From Melieria omissa (lineage: Eukaryota; Arthropoda; Insecta; Diptera; Ulidiidae): 64,000 nucleotides of DNA. Positions 31,256 to 43,658 of this stretch are shown one piece after another. Each line of letters opens with the position of its first letter. Positions within the stretch are counted from its first letter, which is position 1. The DNA is taken from the NCBI GenBank assembly GCA_963971225.1, contig OZ020268.1, positions 14,485,032 through 14,549,031 on the forward strand. Direction: 5' to 3'. The position numbers and the translations under genes were made by a program. Under the pieces are notes generated by a model. It saw only the letters and a program-made list of their open reading frames with translations, made no database searches and was not told the origin of the DNA.

Positions 31256-33889
31256 ATAGTGGGTTGTTATGGTCAGTTAAGTACTCAGTACTATCACTTT
31301 TATCATTTCTGTTTGACATAAAACTTCTGGATATATTATATTTTTAAAACTGGCCCTGAAACGATGCGATTTGTCGTACAACCTGGCCAGTTGTACAAAG
31401 AGTTAAAACGAGTGATTATTTTTGTATCTGTTGCACCACCGGTTGTATCATATGAAAATCAAGTATTGAACTGCTCGAACGTCCAGATTACAACATCCCA
31501 AAAACCCTGCTTCGTTATACCAGAAATTGAACTTTTATCACTGGAAGCCATGTGGTTCGAATTTTTCTTTCAGTTTAGAAATTCAAGACCACATAACTGA
31601 ATAGAAGAGGTAGTAAACGTATAAAAGATCAAAAAAGTAAATATTTCATACAGCTCATTCCATTCAAACACATTGCAACCGCCACATTTCTTACTCGTTA
31701 TAAACAACTTAAACCCACACTACACTAAAATTCGCAAAACCAATATTTATTCAAAAGTCTTTATTACCCAATTCCAATATGAAAACATCATTCATCTTTC
31801 TGCAAAGTTGTAAAGCGCTTCGTTGCTCATTTTTTTAGTGTCATGAAATACTCGTTTTCCCAGCAGCTCCTCAAGCGATACGCACACCATTCTATATTTT
31901 CCCATTAAACAACGCCCACAACACAAACACACACAAGCACAACTTTCACGCACGTTGCACACAATTTGCAAATTTATGGAATCGTCCAACCTAAACAGTT
32001 CATTCGAGAGCAAACCAAGGCACAACAAAGCATCTTCTGCAAAACTACACACGCCGGAGAAGGGGGCAAGCGCTGCTCCGCAGTTTCAATTTTATGCCGC
32101 CATCAATCATGCGGCAACAGACCGCACGCCAGTGAGCCAAAATAAAAAGTGTCCCCCAAAAAAATGCGCAATTCTGTGCGCTCGAACTTCGAGTTGAATA
32201 AATTTTCGTACGAAAAATGCGGTTTCACTATTTTATGTTCGCTTTCACCGATTTCCACTCTTGCTGATTGCCACTGGCGGCAGCGGCAGCGACAACGGCG
32301 GCGTCGGTCGTCGCAAGTGCAAATTCCTCGCTAATGCAAAACGATTTGCGGCATTTTCTTTAGTCGATTTTTGTTGTTTTCATTTTGGCCAGTGCACGCA
32401 GCCAAAATGCAAATTTCCACTTTTCACTTTTGGCAAATGCGTCGAATTGTTTGTGCAGCTGTGGAGGTCAAATTCGATTTTTGAATTTTACCTCCCACCC
32501 CCCACCCAATCAGTCGATAGTGTGTGATTTTGGCTGGTTGCGGCAGCATTCGCCACTTTTCACCGTTATCCGTTGATCTGCTGCTAAACGCTCGCTGTGC
32601 GCTTTATTGCCAAACTACTGCGCCGCTAATGCAGTCAGTTAACGGCCACGCCCCCTTACTGTGCGACAAATTTACTTTCATGCCATCGCAGTAGCTTGTT
32701 GCCCATTGCCAGCTGCGGAGCTTCAACCCTGCGGCCCAACGCACATTGCAACGCTGCGGCCGCCAATCGACACAGCGAACAAAAATTGGGTCGTCGCTGC
32801 AGAATTGGCTTAATTCATGGCCAACTGGTGGTGGCGCTGTCGGCAGCAACAGCAACAGCGACAGCGACGGCAATGGCCCCTCCAGCGATGCGTGTGCACT
32901 GCTGCACAAACTTTCGCTGCTGCTCAGCTGCTGCCAGCCAACTGCAGTGGCTGCAAGCTCACGCGGTCGCTTGTTATCTCCGGTCGGCTGCTGCGAGCGC
33001 GATGGCAGCGATTGCGGTGAGTGGGCTGGATGAATGGGGCTGTTTGCTGCAGCTGTGGGTCACGCTAAGGCGACACTAAAGCCATAAATTTACCCACACC
33101 CACACACGAGCGCACACACACACGCACACACAGACACAGACAACGGCAAAACTGTATCAAGGCCACTGAGTGCCATGGCGTGTGGCGGCGCCGCGTGTAG
33201 GCGCTGGCTCGATGCTGCGGCGCGCGACGTGTGGCACTTTGAGGGTCACGCTGGGCATGCGGACGCAGGCTAGTTAAGTACAACAACAAACATTGTTATA
33301 ACAACAAACAACAGCGTAATAAAAGCAAAAACACCACCATCAACAACAACAACATCACCAACTGCAGCATCCACTTCTACTTTATAACAACAACAACAAT
33401 CACTAAACAAAGTGAATGGGGCGACAATTGAAAGCGCAAATAATTGCAAATCGAAAGTGAAAATTTCACAGTTGTGGATGAAAATTGCAGCGCGCTCTCG
33501 CTGCTGTCGTTGGTTCGCTCAGTAGTTGTTGCTGTTTTCGTTGTTGTTGCCGTGTAGTGAAGCCACATATATGTACACAAATTTTTGGGTGTTGTCGGTG
33601 CTGTTGTTTTGAAACAATTTATATGTGAGGTTTTTATTTTGGCAAAACCAGCAGCAAAGTTGACCCAAATTCTGCCAACGTTTGAAAAATATTGGCAAAA
33701 ATGTTAGCGGAAAATGTTGCAGTATTAAAACTAAGAGAGAGTGCGTTAGTTGTTGGTGTCGAGTAATTGAAATATGTGGTTGGTATTAGAAATAATGGCA
33801 AGAAGGAGAATAAAAACTTGTAGAGTAGAGTAGTAGAGTAGAGTATGCAGTGGTGGCACAATTAGGTGAAGTAATAAGTGTCAAGGAGG
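31256..33889. other. no gene seen; CAG/GCA-rich patches
   Basis: Presumed intron. GC-rich CAG/GCA segments at 32270-32310 and 32830-33020 generate open frames on both strands without motifs. CA tract at 33093-33130; CAA repeats at 33280-33410. Confidence 0.45.
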
Positions 33890-34285
33890 GGAAAATAAAA
33901 GTAGTAGAAAGAGTAGTGAAAACAGTTGAAAAAGAGCTGAAAAGTAGAAGAAAAAGTAGTGAAAACAGTTGAAAGTGAGCTGAAAAGTAGGAGAAAAAGT
34001 AGAGAAAACAGTTGAAAGTGAGCTGAAAGGTAGTAGAAAAAGTAGTGAAAACAGTTTAAAGTGAGCTGAAAAGTAGTAGAAAAAGTAGTGAAAACAGTTG
34101 AAAGTGAGCTGAAAAGTAGTAGAAAAAGTAGTGAAAACAGTTGAAAGAGAGCTGAAAAGTAGAAGAAAAAGTAGTGAAAACAGTTGAAAGTGAGCTGAAA
34201 AGTAGAAGAAAAAGTAGTGGAAACAGTTGAAAGTGAGCTGAAAAGTAGAAGAAAAAGTAGTGAAAACAGTTGAAAGTGAGCTGAT
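33890..34285. repeat. 43-bp tandem array, nine copies
   Basis: Nine head-to-tail copies of a 43-bp unit with the core AGTGAAAACAGTTGAAAGTG followed by AGCTGAAAAGTAG. Units differ by one to three substitutions, the outermost being most diverged. The minus-strand Phe/Leu/Ser frame across it is an artefact. Confidence 0.9.
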
Positions 34286-34566
34286 GTTCTTTTGTCATAT
34301 ATCTACGATTCGTAGGTCAAGGTATACAAATTTCGAAATCTATGACGGTAAAAACACTAAACACTAAAGAGGCACTAAAGAATAATGAAAAGGCACAGAA
34401 ACTTATATATTTTTTGATGGATTAATGCGTTTTCAATGAGATAAAATCATAGTTAAAAGTCTTTAAGAGTCTTTAAGAAAAGTATATTATTGCGATATCA
34501 AACTGCTTTAAGTTAAGAGATTACATCATTTTGAATACGAAAAATTGTCCAATTTTTAGAGGACTT

Positions 34567-34720
34567 CAGTGGCGCATATAAGATTTCATTTTGTGGGAGG
34601 GTTAAGGGGTTTTTGCGTACAACTTTTGAGCCAAATACCATTCGAAGCCATATTTTTCACCAGTAATTTTTGTGTTTGGGGAAGAGTTTGAACCCCAAAG
34701 CCCCACTGTGTGCGCCACTG
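34567..34720. mobile_element. hAT-type MITE (154 bp)
   Basis: Terminal inverted repeats CAGTGGCGCA (left CAGTGGCGCATATAAG, right end inverted CAGTGGCGCACACAG). Flanking octamers GAGGACTT (34559-34566) and GTGGCCTT (34721-34728) match at 6 of 8 positions. The G-rich and C-rich subterminal tracts and the ATTTCATTTTGTGGG phrase place it in the same family as 16355-16479 and 58032. Confidence 0.75.
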
Positions 34721-37700
34721 GTGGCCTTAATAATGTACTTACATCTCTAGAAAAAACTTCAAACCAAATTATTATTGGAAAATGTGCTGAGACTTGCTTT
34801 GAGTGTAATCAGTTCTATTTTACTTTTAGGAATGAAAGTAAACTGTTTCGAATTATTGCAGCACGAGGAACGAATACACCGTGCAACAAATTTTACACAC
34901 GAAAAAATGTATATAGTCGCAAAACTTAGGGCCGAATGTTAATTTTTCTCTCTGACGTCAAGATTTTTTTTAAAAAGACTTTGAAATTTCAAGGACATGT
35001 TTATTTCAAAATTAAATTAAATTTTGTATATCTTCGCAGACAGCATTGTATATCGATTTTTTCGTGTGTTTTGAAATTTTTTTATTTTTGTCTCACGGCG
35101 ATATTCAGTACAGTACAGTAAAATTTTTAATGGAAATAAGTAACATTTTTCACCGATGTTGTAACTGACAGCGGTACAGCAATTGCAGTGAATGGCACAG
35201 GGTTGCCAACGCCTCGAACTCCATTCGCCCAGCTGGCCATTATGGTCGTGTGCAAGTTGCAGCATCTTGAAAAATGACTTTAGTGCTGCTGCCGAAGGAC
35301 ACAGCTGCTGGCCGCATAGCGTGCCGCCACTTTTCCAAACCAAGCATTGTGGCCATCAGTTGCAGGCAGCCGCGCTGCATTCGGCTTAAATGCCACATTA
35401 CCAGCACACATGCGTCAGCGCACTCAGCTGCCAACAGCGAGTAGCGTCGCCGCGGCAGCGCACATTATGGCGAAAGTTGTAATGGAGCAAATGTGATGAA
35501 TGAAATTGAAAATGGAATTTATTTATTATTTTCAACTGGCGTAAAAAGTTTTTCATTTGCTGCGCCACACTTTGCTTTACTTTAGACTTTCGATTGCTGT
35601 TTATGGTTTAGTTTGGGCCATTTGCCGCTTGCCGCTTGGCGCTAAAAGCGCGCCAAACTTAATCCGTCGTAAAATGTACGTAAACTGCTGCGAAATGCCG
35701 CTCGACACGTAAACTCAGAGTATGAAATTTTTAACGGCTTGCCAATCCTGCTGCTGCTCCTGCTGCTCCCGTTTCTGCTGCAGCTTTCACTGCCGCTTTC
35801 ACTGCCACTTTCCCTTAAACGGTGCGCCGGCTACGCTAATGCCGCACTCAGTCGCCCGCAAATACAAAGTGAATGCCATAAATATCCGCAGCGCCGAAGG
35901 TTGAGAGCACACTTAAAAAAATGGTGTGGCGCATTGAAGTGAAAAGATCGCAGCCAACGTTGCTCGAGTGTTGCCTTCGAGAGTTTTCAGCGTTCACAAA
36001 AATTACGTCCTCGTCGAAATTAAAAGCGATTGCGAGCGCTTTGGCCAAGTAGCGGCTTGAAAAACATTTCTGTTTCATAAAAATGCACTTGACCGAAGTG
36101 CTGGCAGGCCAAAAGAAGCAATAGTTCGAGAGTCATTTGTGGAATTCGAGAAAAAAAAATCGTCTTGCTGCGGTGCGGAAATTATTTTAATGGATATTTG
36201 AATATTTTAAACGAAATGTTTTTTCAATGTGATTTACCAGAGATCGATAATTGTGTGGTTATGAAAAAGTAATCTGTGTCAACTTTCAGTAGAGCACAAA
36301 AAAAAACAAAAGCAATACATTTCCAGCAGACGCTACAAGTTGCTCTTCTAATGCGCTTTCTACTTTTTATCCACACATGTATTCAACTTTATAATGTAAG
36401 GATCAGATTAACGAGACAATAAACCTATTAGGACCCTCGCCCAACCCATTGTCACTGGATTACAATAATCAAATTATCACTTTCCCTGAGCTATCTCCGT
36501 GCCATACAAAATTGCAAATTGATTTGATTCCATTATCAAAGACACACCTTATGAAAGAACATAATGTCGTATTTTTTTATAACACAGGGATTGCACAGAT
36601 TTGAAACTCAATGCTCACTGCCTTCCATACAACACAACTCAATTCAATTTAAATATTTAATTTAAATATTTGAAAGCCTTTCGTCAATGCGTTGGCCCAG
36701 GAAAATTGACTTATTTCACACCATTGAAAAGAACTTTTTATTGAATCATAAAAATCGAAAGGGCAACAAGCTGATTTGCTTTATGTAAAAAGGATTAAAA
36801 GCAGCAAAAAGATACATTTGCAATTGAACTGAAGATTTAAGGCACTTTTGTGCCATGCGAACACCACCGGCCGCCTCCTGTCCTTTTCGTTCTGTCCTTT
36901 TCATGGCATGTGTGGCATGTAGGCGCTGACACTAACAACGACCTACAGAGGTCAGCGAAGCGCCGAGTCGTAATTGAGGCTTAGGTTCGCCACGCATACT
37001 TTACCCGTTCCGCCCCCAGATGTGCCAAGTGAATAGGGCCCCACGAATCAGGCCGAGCGAACACAATTTCCAGTCGAGCAAAAACTGCGCCGCAAGCTCG
37101 CTTCAATTCTCTATGGAAGCTCACCTTTGTGCATGTTTGCAACAGAGCAAAAAAATATTACAAAAAAAATATTACAAAAAAAGACAAATATGTAGAGAAT
37201 GAAAACGTGTACAGAGAAGAATTGTAATAAATTGTCGAATACAAAAATGCCAACAGAAAAATGTGCCTTCGTGCGGCTCATGGCAATTGGCAACTTGCAG
37301 GCATTGCTGTCGTTTAAATGGCAACTTAAATTTGCCAGTGTCAGTGTCAGCCTCTGCCCACGTAATTTTTGCACTTTTAACCCAATTTGCGCGACTTATT
37401 CGTACTTTGCATTTGGAAATGCCGCAACAAGCGGATGGCCGCATTCCATTGCCCAACGGCAGTCGTCGGCTCAGTCAGCGGCCCATCAACGACAGCCACA
37501 ATGGCCACGCCAACGTGGCTTCATGCATATTCAAGCAAGCACATAAGCACACTTAGCATACCTTACGAGCTGAACCGGGGCTTAAGTGAGCGCTGCACTA
37601 ACTTGAATCGAGTCGAGCAGTGCCGGGCGCTGTGAGATGTGCATTGAAACACATACGAGTACACGACATGCATGTGTGTGAGTGCGAGTGCGAGTGCGAG

Positions 37701-38243
37701 TGCGAGTGTGTGTGTGTGTGTGTGTGTGAAACGTGCCCACCCAAATACTCGGCTACTTATGTAAACCCTGTCATGCCTACTGGTCCGTGTTGTTGCTGGC
37801 CACACGTTGCACCTTCAGGAGCGACACATTTCAATGCATGCAAATACACCGAACGAAATGACACACTTACAAATGTAAACGCCAACTTTTTATCGTTTTC
37901 CCAATTGCATTGTACAATGGCTTTGAACGTTTATCTGCACTAAATATGACAGACGTGGCAGCCCTAAGAGGAACTCAACATAAGCTTGCCGCCACCATTC
38001 GTGTTGTGCATGCAACGCTACACACGAATGGAAATTGAGGCTTTGTACAGCTCTGACCCATTCATCACAACACTGAACAACTATTTTACTGAACAGTTTA
38101 ACTGAACAACTGTTTAATGACTAAAATAAATTGTGCCATATAAGTTAAATTAATTTGAAAAAATTCAGTTTATTTCTAACTTTGAGACCTCAATGACTGA
38201 ACACAACTCGACTACTTGCTTTGAAATATTTTGTTATTAATAT
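34721..38243. other. no gene seen; GAGTGC/GT tract
   Basis: Presumed intron. The main structure is a (GAGTGC)n-(GT)n tract at about 37675-37728 and short A-runs. No gene motif was found. Confidence 0.45.
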
Positions 38244-38670
38244 TGTTATGAAAATCCCAAGTTTTCCTAGGTTCGTTTGGATTGTGTTTGAAAATAAAAC
38301 AACTTCAATTACTCAGCGCAAAACGCAGTCAGAAACCAACTATCACTTTATTTACAGATTTACACTTCGCTTGTATCTACACTTGTTACCACTTTGCTTG
38401 CTTAACACAGACTCGACCTCTTGCGATGCCACTGCTGCTTTTATACTAGTTTTCTCATCGCGCCGAAGTTTCCTACACACTCCAGTTGTACTTTCTATCT
38501 CGATTGTTCTAGCAAAGTTCATTACCTTTCGCGAACCATCCTTGCAACATCAGACTATACCAAGCGAATTATACCAAATTTTCCGTACTTCAAAGTTCAT
38601 GCCCAAAAGTATGCTTGGAAAAGCATTCGTGCATAGAAAAGCATTCAGCACAGAGTGCTTTATCGTTTTA
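38244..38670 (-). mobile_element. Solo LTR, subfamily B (minus orientation)
   Basis: Starts TGTTATGAAAATCCC and ends TATCGTTTTA (terminal base changed from the expected CA), flanked by ATAT at 38240-38243 and 38671-38674. It is clearly homologous over its length to 18561-18952, with an extra segment near 38357-38385. The reverse complement has TATAAAA (38439-38445) and AATAAA signals. Confidence 0.8.
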
Positions 38671-38956
38671 ATATTAATAACATATTTATTTAATAACATA
38701 TTCTTACGATATTTTTGATCGTAATTTCTAAACCAAACAACCGATTGACATGATTTTCATCTCATCGCATTAACAATACCGCACAGCTTCTTTTCCAATG
38801 CAACTTATTTTTATAGGTTTTAAAATGCCGCGGTAATTGGACCTCAAATTAGGAAAATGTGGAATTTTAAGGCGTTTATTTTATTGATCAAAAACATACA
38901 CATTTTTTGTAAAACAATTAACGAGTTAGGTGTGTAATGAAAGTCGACACCTCAAG

Positions 38957-39308
38957 CAATACAACAGAGCCAAATTATTTGGCAGAATACACGAATACGA
39001 TGCGAATCGAAATAATAGCAAAAATGTATCATAGCCATTTTCATCACTTTTCATACTTTTTCCTTAAAAAGTTAGGAGCCTCAAAATATGCAAAGTTTTT
39101 AATTTTTTTTTGTTTCGAGCAATTCAAAATCTTTTTGTTTTTTGCTTGTATTCCAGACTATAAATGGAACATATAAAACAGCATATTTTGAGGCTCCTAA
39201 TTTTTTAAGGCAAAAGTATGAAAAGTGATGAAAATGGCTATGATACATTTTTGCTATTATTTCGATGCGAATGTATATTCTGCCAAATAATTTGGCTGCG
39301 TTGTATTG
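38957..39308. repeat. Large fold-back: 130-bp inverted arms, 89-nt loop
   Basis: The left arm (38957-39091) and right arm (39181-39308) are reverse complements over about 130 bp at roughly 90 percent identity. Matching blocks include GCCAAATTATTTGGCAGAAT and ATGTATCATAGCCATTTTC. A transcript would form a long hairpin. It could be a fold-back MITE or a hairpin-RNA locus; no TSD was recognised. Confidence 0.8.
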
Positions 39309-42291
39309 ATTAATGTTTCTTCTTAAGATATTCATATACTTCGTAACTTGATTTATGCAACATCTGTACAAATTTCGGCATCAGAAAAAACGCCTTGAAA
39401 TTCATTATTTTGCTACTTTGAAACCTTATTTCAACGCCAATTTAGAACGCATAAAATTGATGATGTCAGAAAAGATGGCGCGAGATGTTGTAAGTGCAAC
39501 TATATAAAAATCATGTCGATAGGATTATTGGTTCAGAAATTACAGTCGAAAACGAGAGAAAAGACGAGGAAAATTCGAAAAAGTGACATGCCCATTTTTT
39601 GCGAAAACTAGAGCTTTTACATAAAAACGAAGTATGGTTTTGAAAATAGCGTGGAAAAACGTTCAGATTCATGTGAAAAAACTCCATGCAACAGACATGC
39701 TGTAGTGCAGTGTAATTTTTAATTTTAACTGATGCTTCGGAAAATTGTTCTATTAATAAAAACCCCCAAAGAAAAATAAAAATAAATTAAATTTTACACT
39801 CAAATGCCTCAATTAGCTTCTTAATTGTTCATATTACCTGCCACAGTAAGAGAGACAAGCCAAGGAACGTCATCACCCATCATCATAAAAATTATAAAAA
39901 TAATAAATTTTAAATGGCGTAATTGGCTGTTCAACCGTACACACTTAAATTGTGAGTAACATACATTCGAAAATATTAAATTTATTTCCATGTAGTTTTT
40001 AAAGCGCAATAATTCAAGCACAAATTGCCATGAAACAGTTGCTATGATATAGTTTGCTCTAATTTTATTTAATTTTAATTCTAACTTATAACATTAAAAA
40101 TCATTCTATCAGCAGTTGTCAAGCCAAAAGAAATATTACAAAATATTTTCTTTTTTTCAAGTAAAGTTTTCAATTTGATTCCACACTCAAGAGGCTTCTG
40201 CGAGCACTTGAACGACTCACACAATTCCAAACTTGTTCGAGTATTCTTTTAAATTTAGACACATACATATGTTTGTAGGCCACAATACCACCTGATCTCC
40301 ACAAAAATTATGAAAATAATAAATATTAAAAATTGCCAGTGGCAGTGGCAGCAGAACGCTCGAACATACACATTGCTAAGCGCTTTTGTTGCAGCAACTT
40401 AAGCCGAGCTGCTGGCTCCTTGGCGCTGCTCACGCGGTGCGTTAAGCCGATATACCTTTGTACGTAGAAGGTGTACGAGTATATAGCAGCATTAACATTC
40501 ATCGCTGAAGCGGAATATTGCAGCCAGTGAACAAGAAAATCATTCACTGATTGATTTTCTTCACAGTGTACACAACTAAAGTAGCGAAGGCATACTTTTT
40601 GGCGCTCCGGCACAGCAGAGTGTGCTGCAAAAATGCCGAGATTTAACACAAATGCTGCCGCCTTACACCACTCTCTCCACTCGTCCGTCGCCAAGTCATG
40701 CGCCGATACAACGTGCTTTGTGTGCGGCACTGAATTTGCATGCATTTATTTATAGGTCAATCGAGATTTGCGTGTAAGCGGCTGAGAGAGCAGCCAACGC
40801 ATGCAGCGCACTGCAAAGCTTTCGGTATGCGGCCAGGAGGGAGCATCAAGTATTTATTGGCTGCGTCGGAGATAATGCGACATTATGCGCACACGGCAAA
40901 TCCCCACATGAAAATTGAGGATTTCCGCTGGCACCGAATTATTTAATAGGTCGAAAGAGCCGCCTGTCGTCTGCCGCCTGTCGCCTACCGCCCGACATTT
41001 GGCCGTTTCCCTAACACTAATTCAAGGTAACCGGATCTGGCTTTGTGCGCGTGCAGCGGCTGCTGATTGATTTGCACTGCCAACAACACACAAGTACACA
41101 ACCGCAACGTTGCCCAGGTGCTGCTGGCGCATACACTGGCCGGTCGAAGCTTATTTGCGTATTTGCTGCGCACCGCCGAATTGCTAATAATGCGCAAAAA
41201 TTGAATAATGCGGGGCGCACCGCTGCGGCCGATCATTAGATGCCCCACTGCGCGGCTGCGCCTAATGAGGCGCACTGACACAATGGAGCCGCGTACACAG
41301 CCGTCGAACTATGACATGGACATGGACGTGGCGCTTTAGAAGCGACCGCAGGCCGCCGACAAATACATTTATGAAATTGCAACCAACGCAACGGTTCGTT
41401 CAACGAGCTGCATGCAACAAGCGGCCGCGCGCATTGCTTTCGCGCGTGTTTGATTTCATTATTTGCTGAAGTGGCCGCAAATTACGTGCACCATAATTAC
41501 AGCCGCACGCGCCTCGTTGCATAAGTAATCGTAATTGTAATTGTAATTATTGATGCAGCGGCAGCTGATTGCCGATTGAATTTCGCGCTAATTACAGGCG
41601 CAGCCAGACGCCAGAACGAACTCGAAAACAGCGCACGGCCAGTGCATTGAATTTAAAATGCAGCTTTCCCACCTAAACGTCAATTATCACGACTGTTGCT
41701 AGTTTGAGTTTCCTAACGGCCCAAAGATTTGTCGTGACTAGTCGAACTTGTTAATTGATGGATCTGTCCTGTGGAAAGGCACTGCCCAGAAGCCGAAATC
41801 TGTGTTCAATTCACTCAGATCGATATGGAATTAATTGAATTATTTGACCGCTGAGGTCGGCATTGATGCATCTTTGGCAATTAACAGGGAATTTCGCTTC
41901 GACTTGTCTGCTGTAGACGTCAACTGAATTTCAATCACTCAAAATTAGATGCAACCAATTATTTTGTGAGGATGATAAATGTTCTAGGATCAACATTAGT
42001 TGACGTTTCAGTAGAAAACTGATTCGATGGTGACTGCCACTATAAGAGACCATTGTGATATTTCACCCATTTTCTTTTAATGTGTACGCGACGCGGTTTT
42101 TTTTAACATGTATAACAACACAAATTTGAAGCGGAAAAGGGCAGTTGGGAGGGCGAGAGAAGGTTTCCATTGAGCCCAGCAAACAAATGTTAAGGGACTA
42201 TGACCAATGCCTTTTTACTGCAATAAGCATTATGAAAACTCTGGGTAAACCTGTGTATGGTTTCGAAGAAAACAAATAAAAAATCTGGCTA
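39309..42291. other. no gene seen
   Basis: Presumed intron. AT-rich to 40320, then a GC-richer, CpG-containing stretch at 40340-41660 that may be regulatory. No motifs in the open frames. Confidence 0.45.
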
Positions 42292-42296
42292 CACCG

Positions 42297-43653
42297 CACA
42301 GTGTCGCGATCCCATATAAGCCGTGGCCAAAAATACTTAGCGTTGTCCTAATTCCATGAAACTTGGTGAGATTATTTTCGTGGTGGAAATTAAGAAATTT
42401 ACGAAAAATCATTAAAATTGGACCACTGCCACGCCCACCTCCCATACGAAAGGAACTGTAATATTGAAATAACTTTCTTAATATTAGTGATAGAATTATA
42501 AAATTTTGTATTTGAGCTTAAAATAATGACTTTAAAAATGGGCAGACTCCACGCCCACTTTAAAAAATATTCGTATTTTACTACAACTAACAACTAAAAA
42601 TTGTAGAAGGCCGTTTACGATACTCGTTACACGATGTAATTTTAATTGGTAAGCTTTCTAAAACCTTAAAGTGGGCGTGGCAGCTGGAGCATGTGTACAA
42701 AGTGGCCAAAACTTGTCCTTTATGAATTCATGTTTAATTTTTTCAGCTTGTGATACCATATTTTGGTATAAATGTTTAGATTTTTAAAGTGGGCGTGGCA
42801 TTCTGCCTACTTTTGATGATACGAACAATGTGCCAACCTTGTCCTTTATACAGCTCATCATTTCAGCAGCTGTTTTGCCGCTACTTTCATTGAATGTCGG
42901 AAGCCATGCTTCGAAAACATCACCTTTTTTGACTGTAGGTGCCACTGCAAAAAGTAAATGTCTAAGTGTGGACGAAAACTTTGCTTTTGTTTGTGATTAA
43001 CATCAACTCCCGTCTTATCTTTAAGTAAATTTATAAGAAAATCAAGTTTTATTGACCGCTTTCTGGATTCAGCTTTACGCCACACTTCGAAGAAATCACG
43101 TATTTTTAGTGGAGGCGTCACTAGAAAAATGCGAATAAGAACCAAATATGCACTTAAAGGCAAAAAATTACTCCGAATTATGTTAATACACACTTTTTTA
43201 AGTAATTTAGGGTTGGAACTAAAAAAGTGTTTTTTGACGTTTTTTAAACTTTTTTCCACCAAACTTTTGGTTCTTTGTTAGAAGCAAACCGAAAAACGTA
43301 GTTTTTCAATGTAACGGGATTTCACAGTTATTTCAAAGAACAAACCAAAAAATAGTGCTACCATACAGAAAAATTCCAAAAATTTTATTTAATATATAGC
43401 ATGACTATATTAGTACATAAATTATATTTTTATTTGATTTTTCATTCAGCATAAAGAATTACCCACAAACTTGGAATGAATGCGTATTTTTAACATCAAC
43501 TTTGAAGCTACATAAAAATGGAACGGAGTAGGATATTGAAGATCGGATAATGGATTTTTCTTAGTTGAGATGTTATCTGTCGATTGTCATATTCATTTTA
43601 GTCATTTTGTAATATTGATTTTTACCATTTTTGGCCACACTCGCGACACTGTG
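42297..43653. mobile_element. Transib-type DNA transposon, non-autonomous (1.36 kb)
   Basis: Both ends begin CACAGTGTCGCGA inward, with a further shared GTGGCCAAAAAT block about 20-35 bp in. The borders carry a perfect 5-bp duplication CACCG (42292-42296 and 43654-43658). CACWRTG-type ends plus 5-bp TSDs define Transib, the superfamily related to RAG1. The interior has four CACGCCCAC motifs in inverted pairs (about 42429, 42551, 42672 and 42790) and a Lys-rich 134-codon minus frame (42858-43262) in which I see no RAG1-like motif, so the element is judged non-autonomous. Confidence 0.8.
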
Positions 43654-43658
43654 CACCG

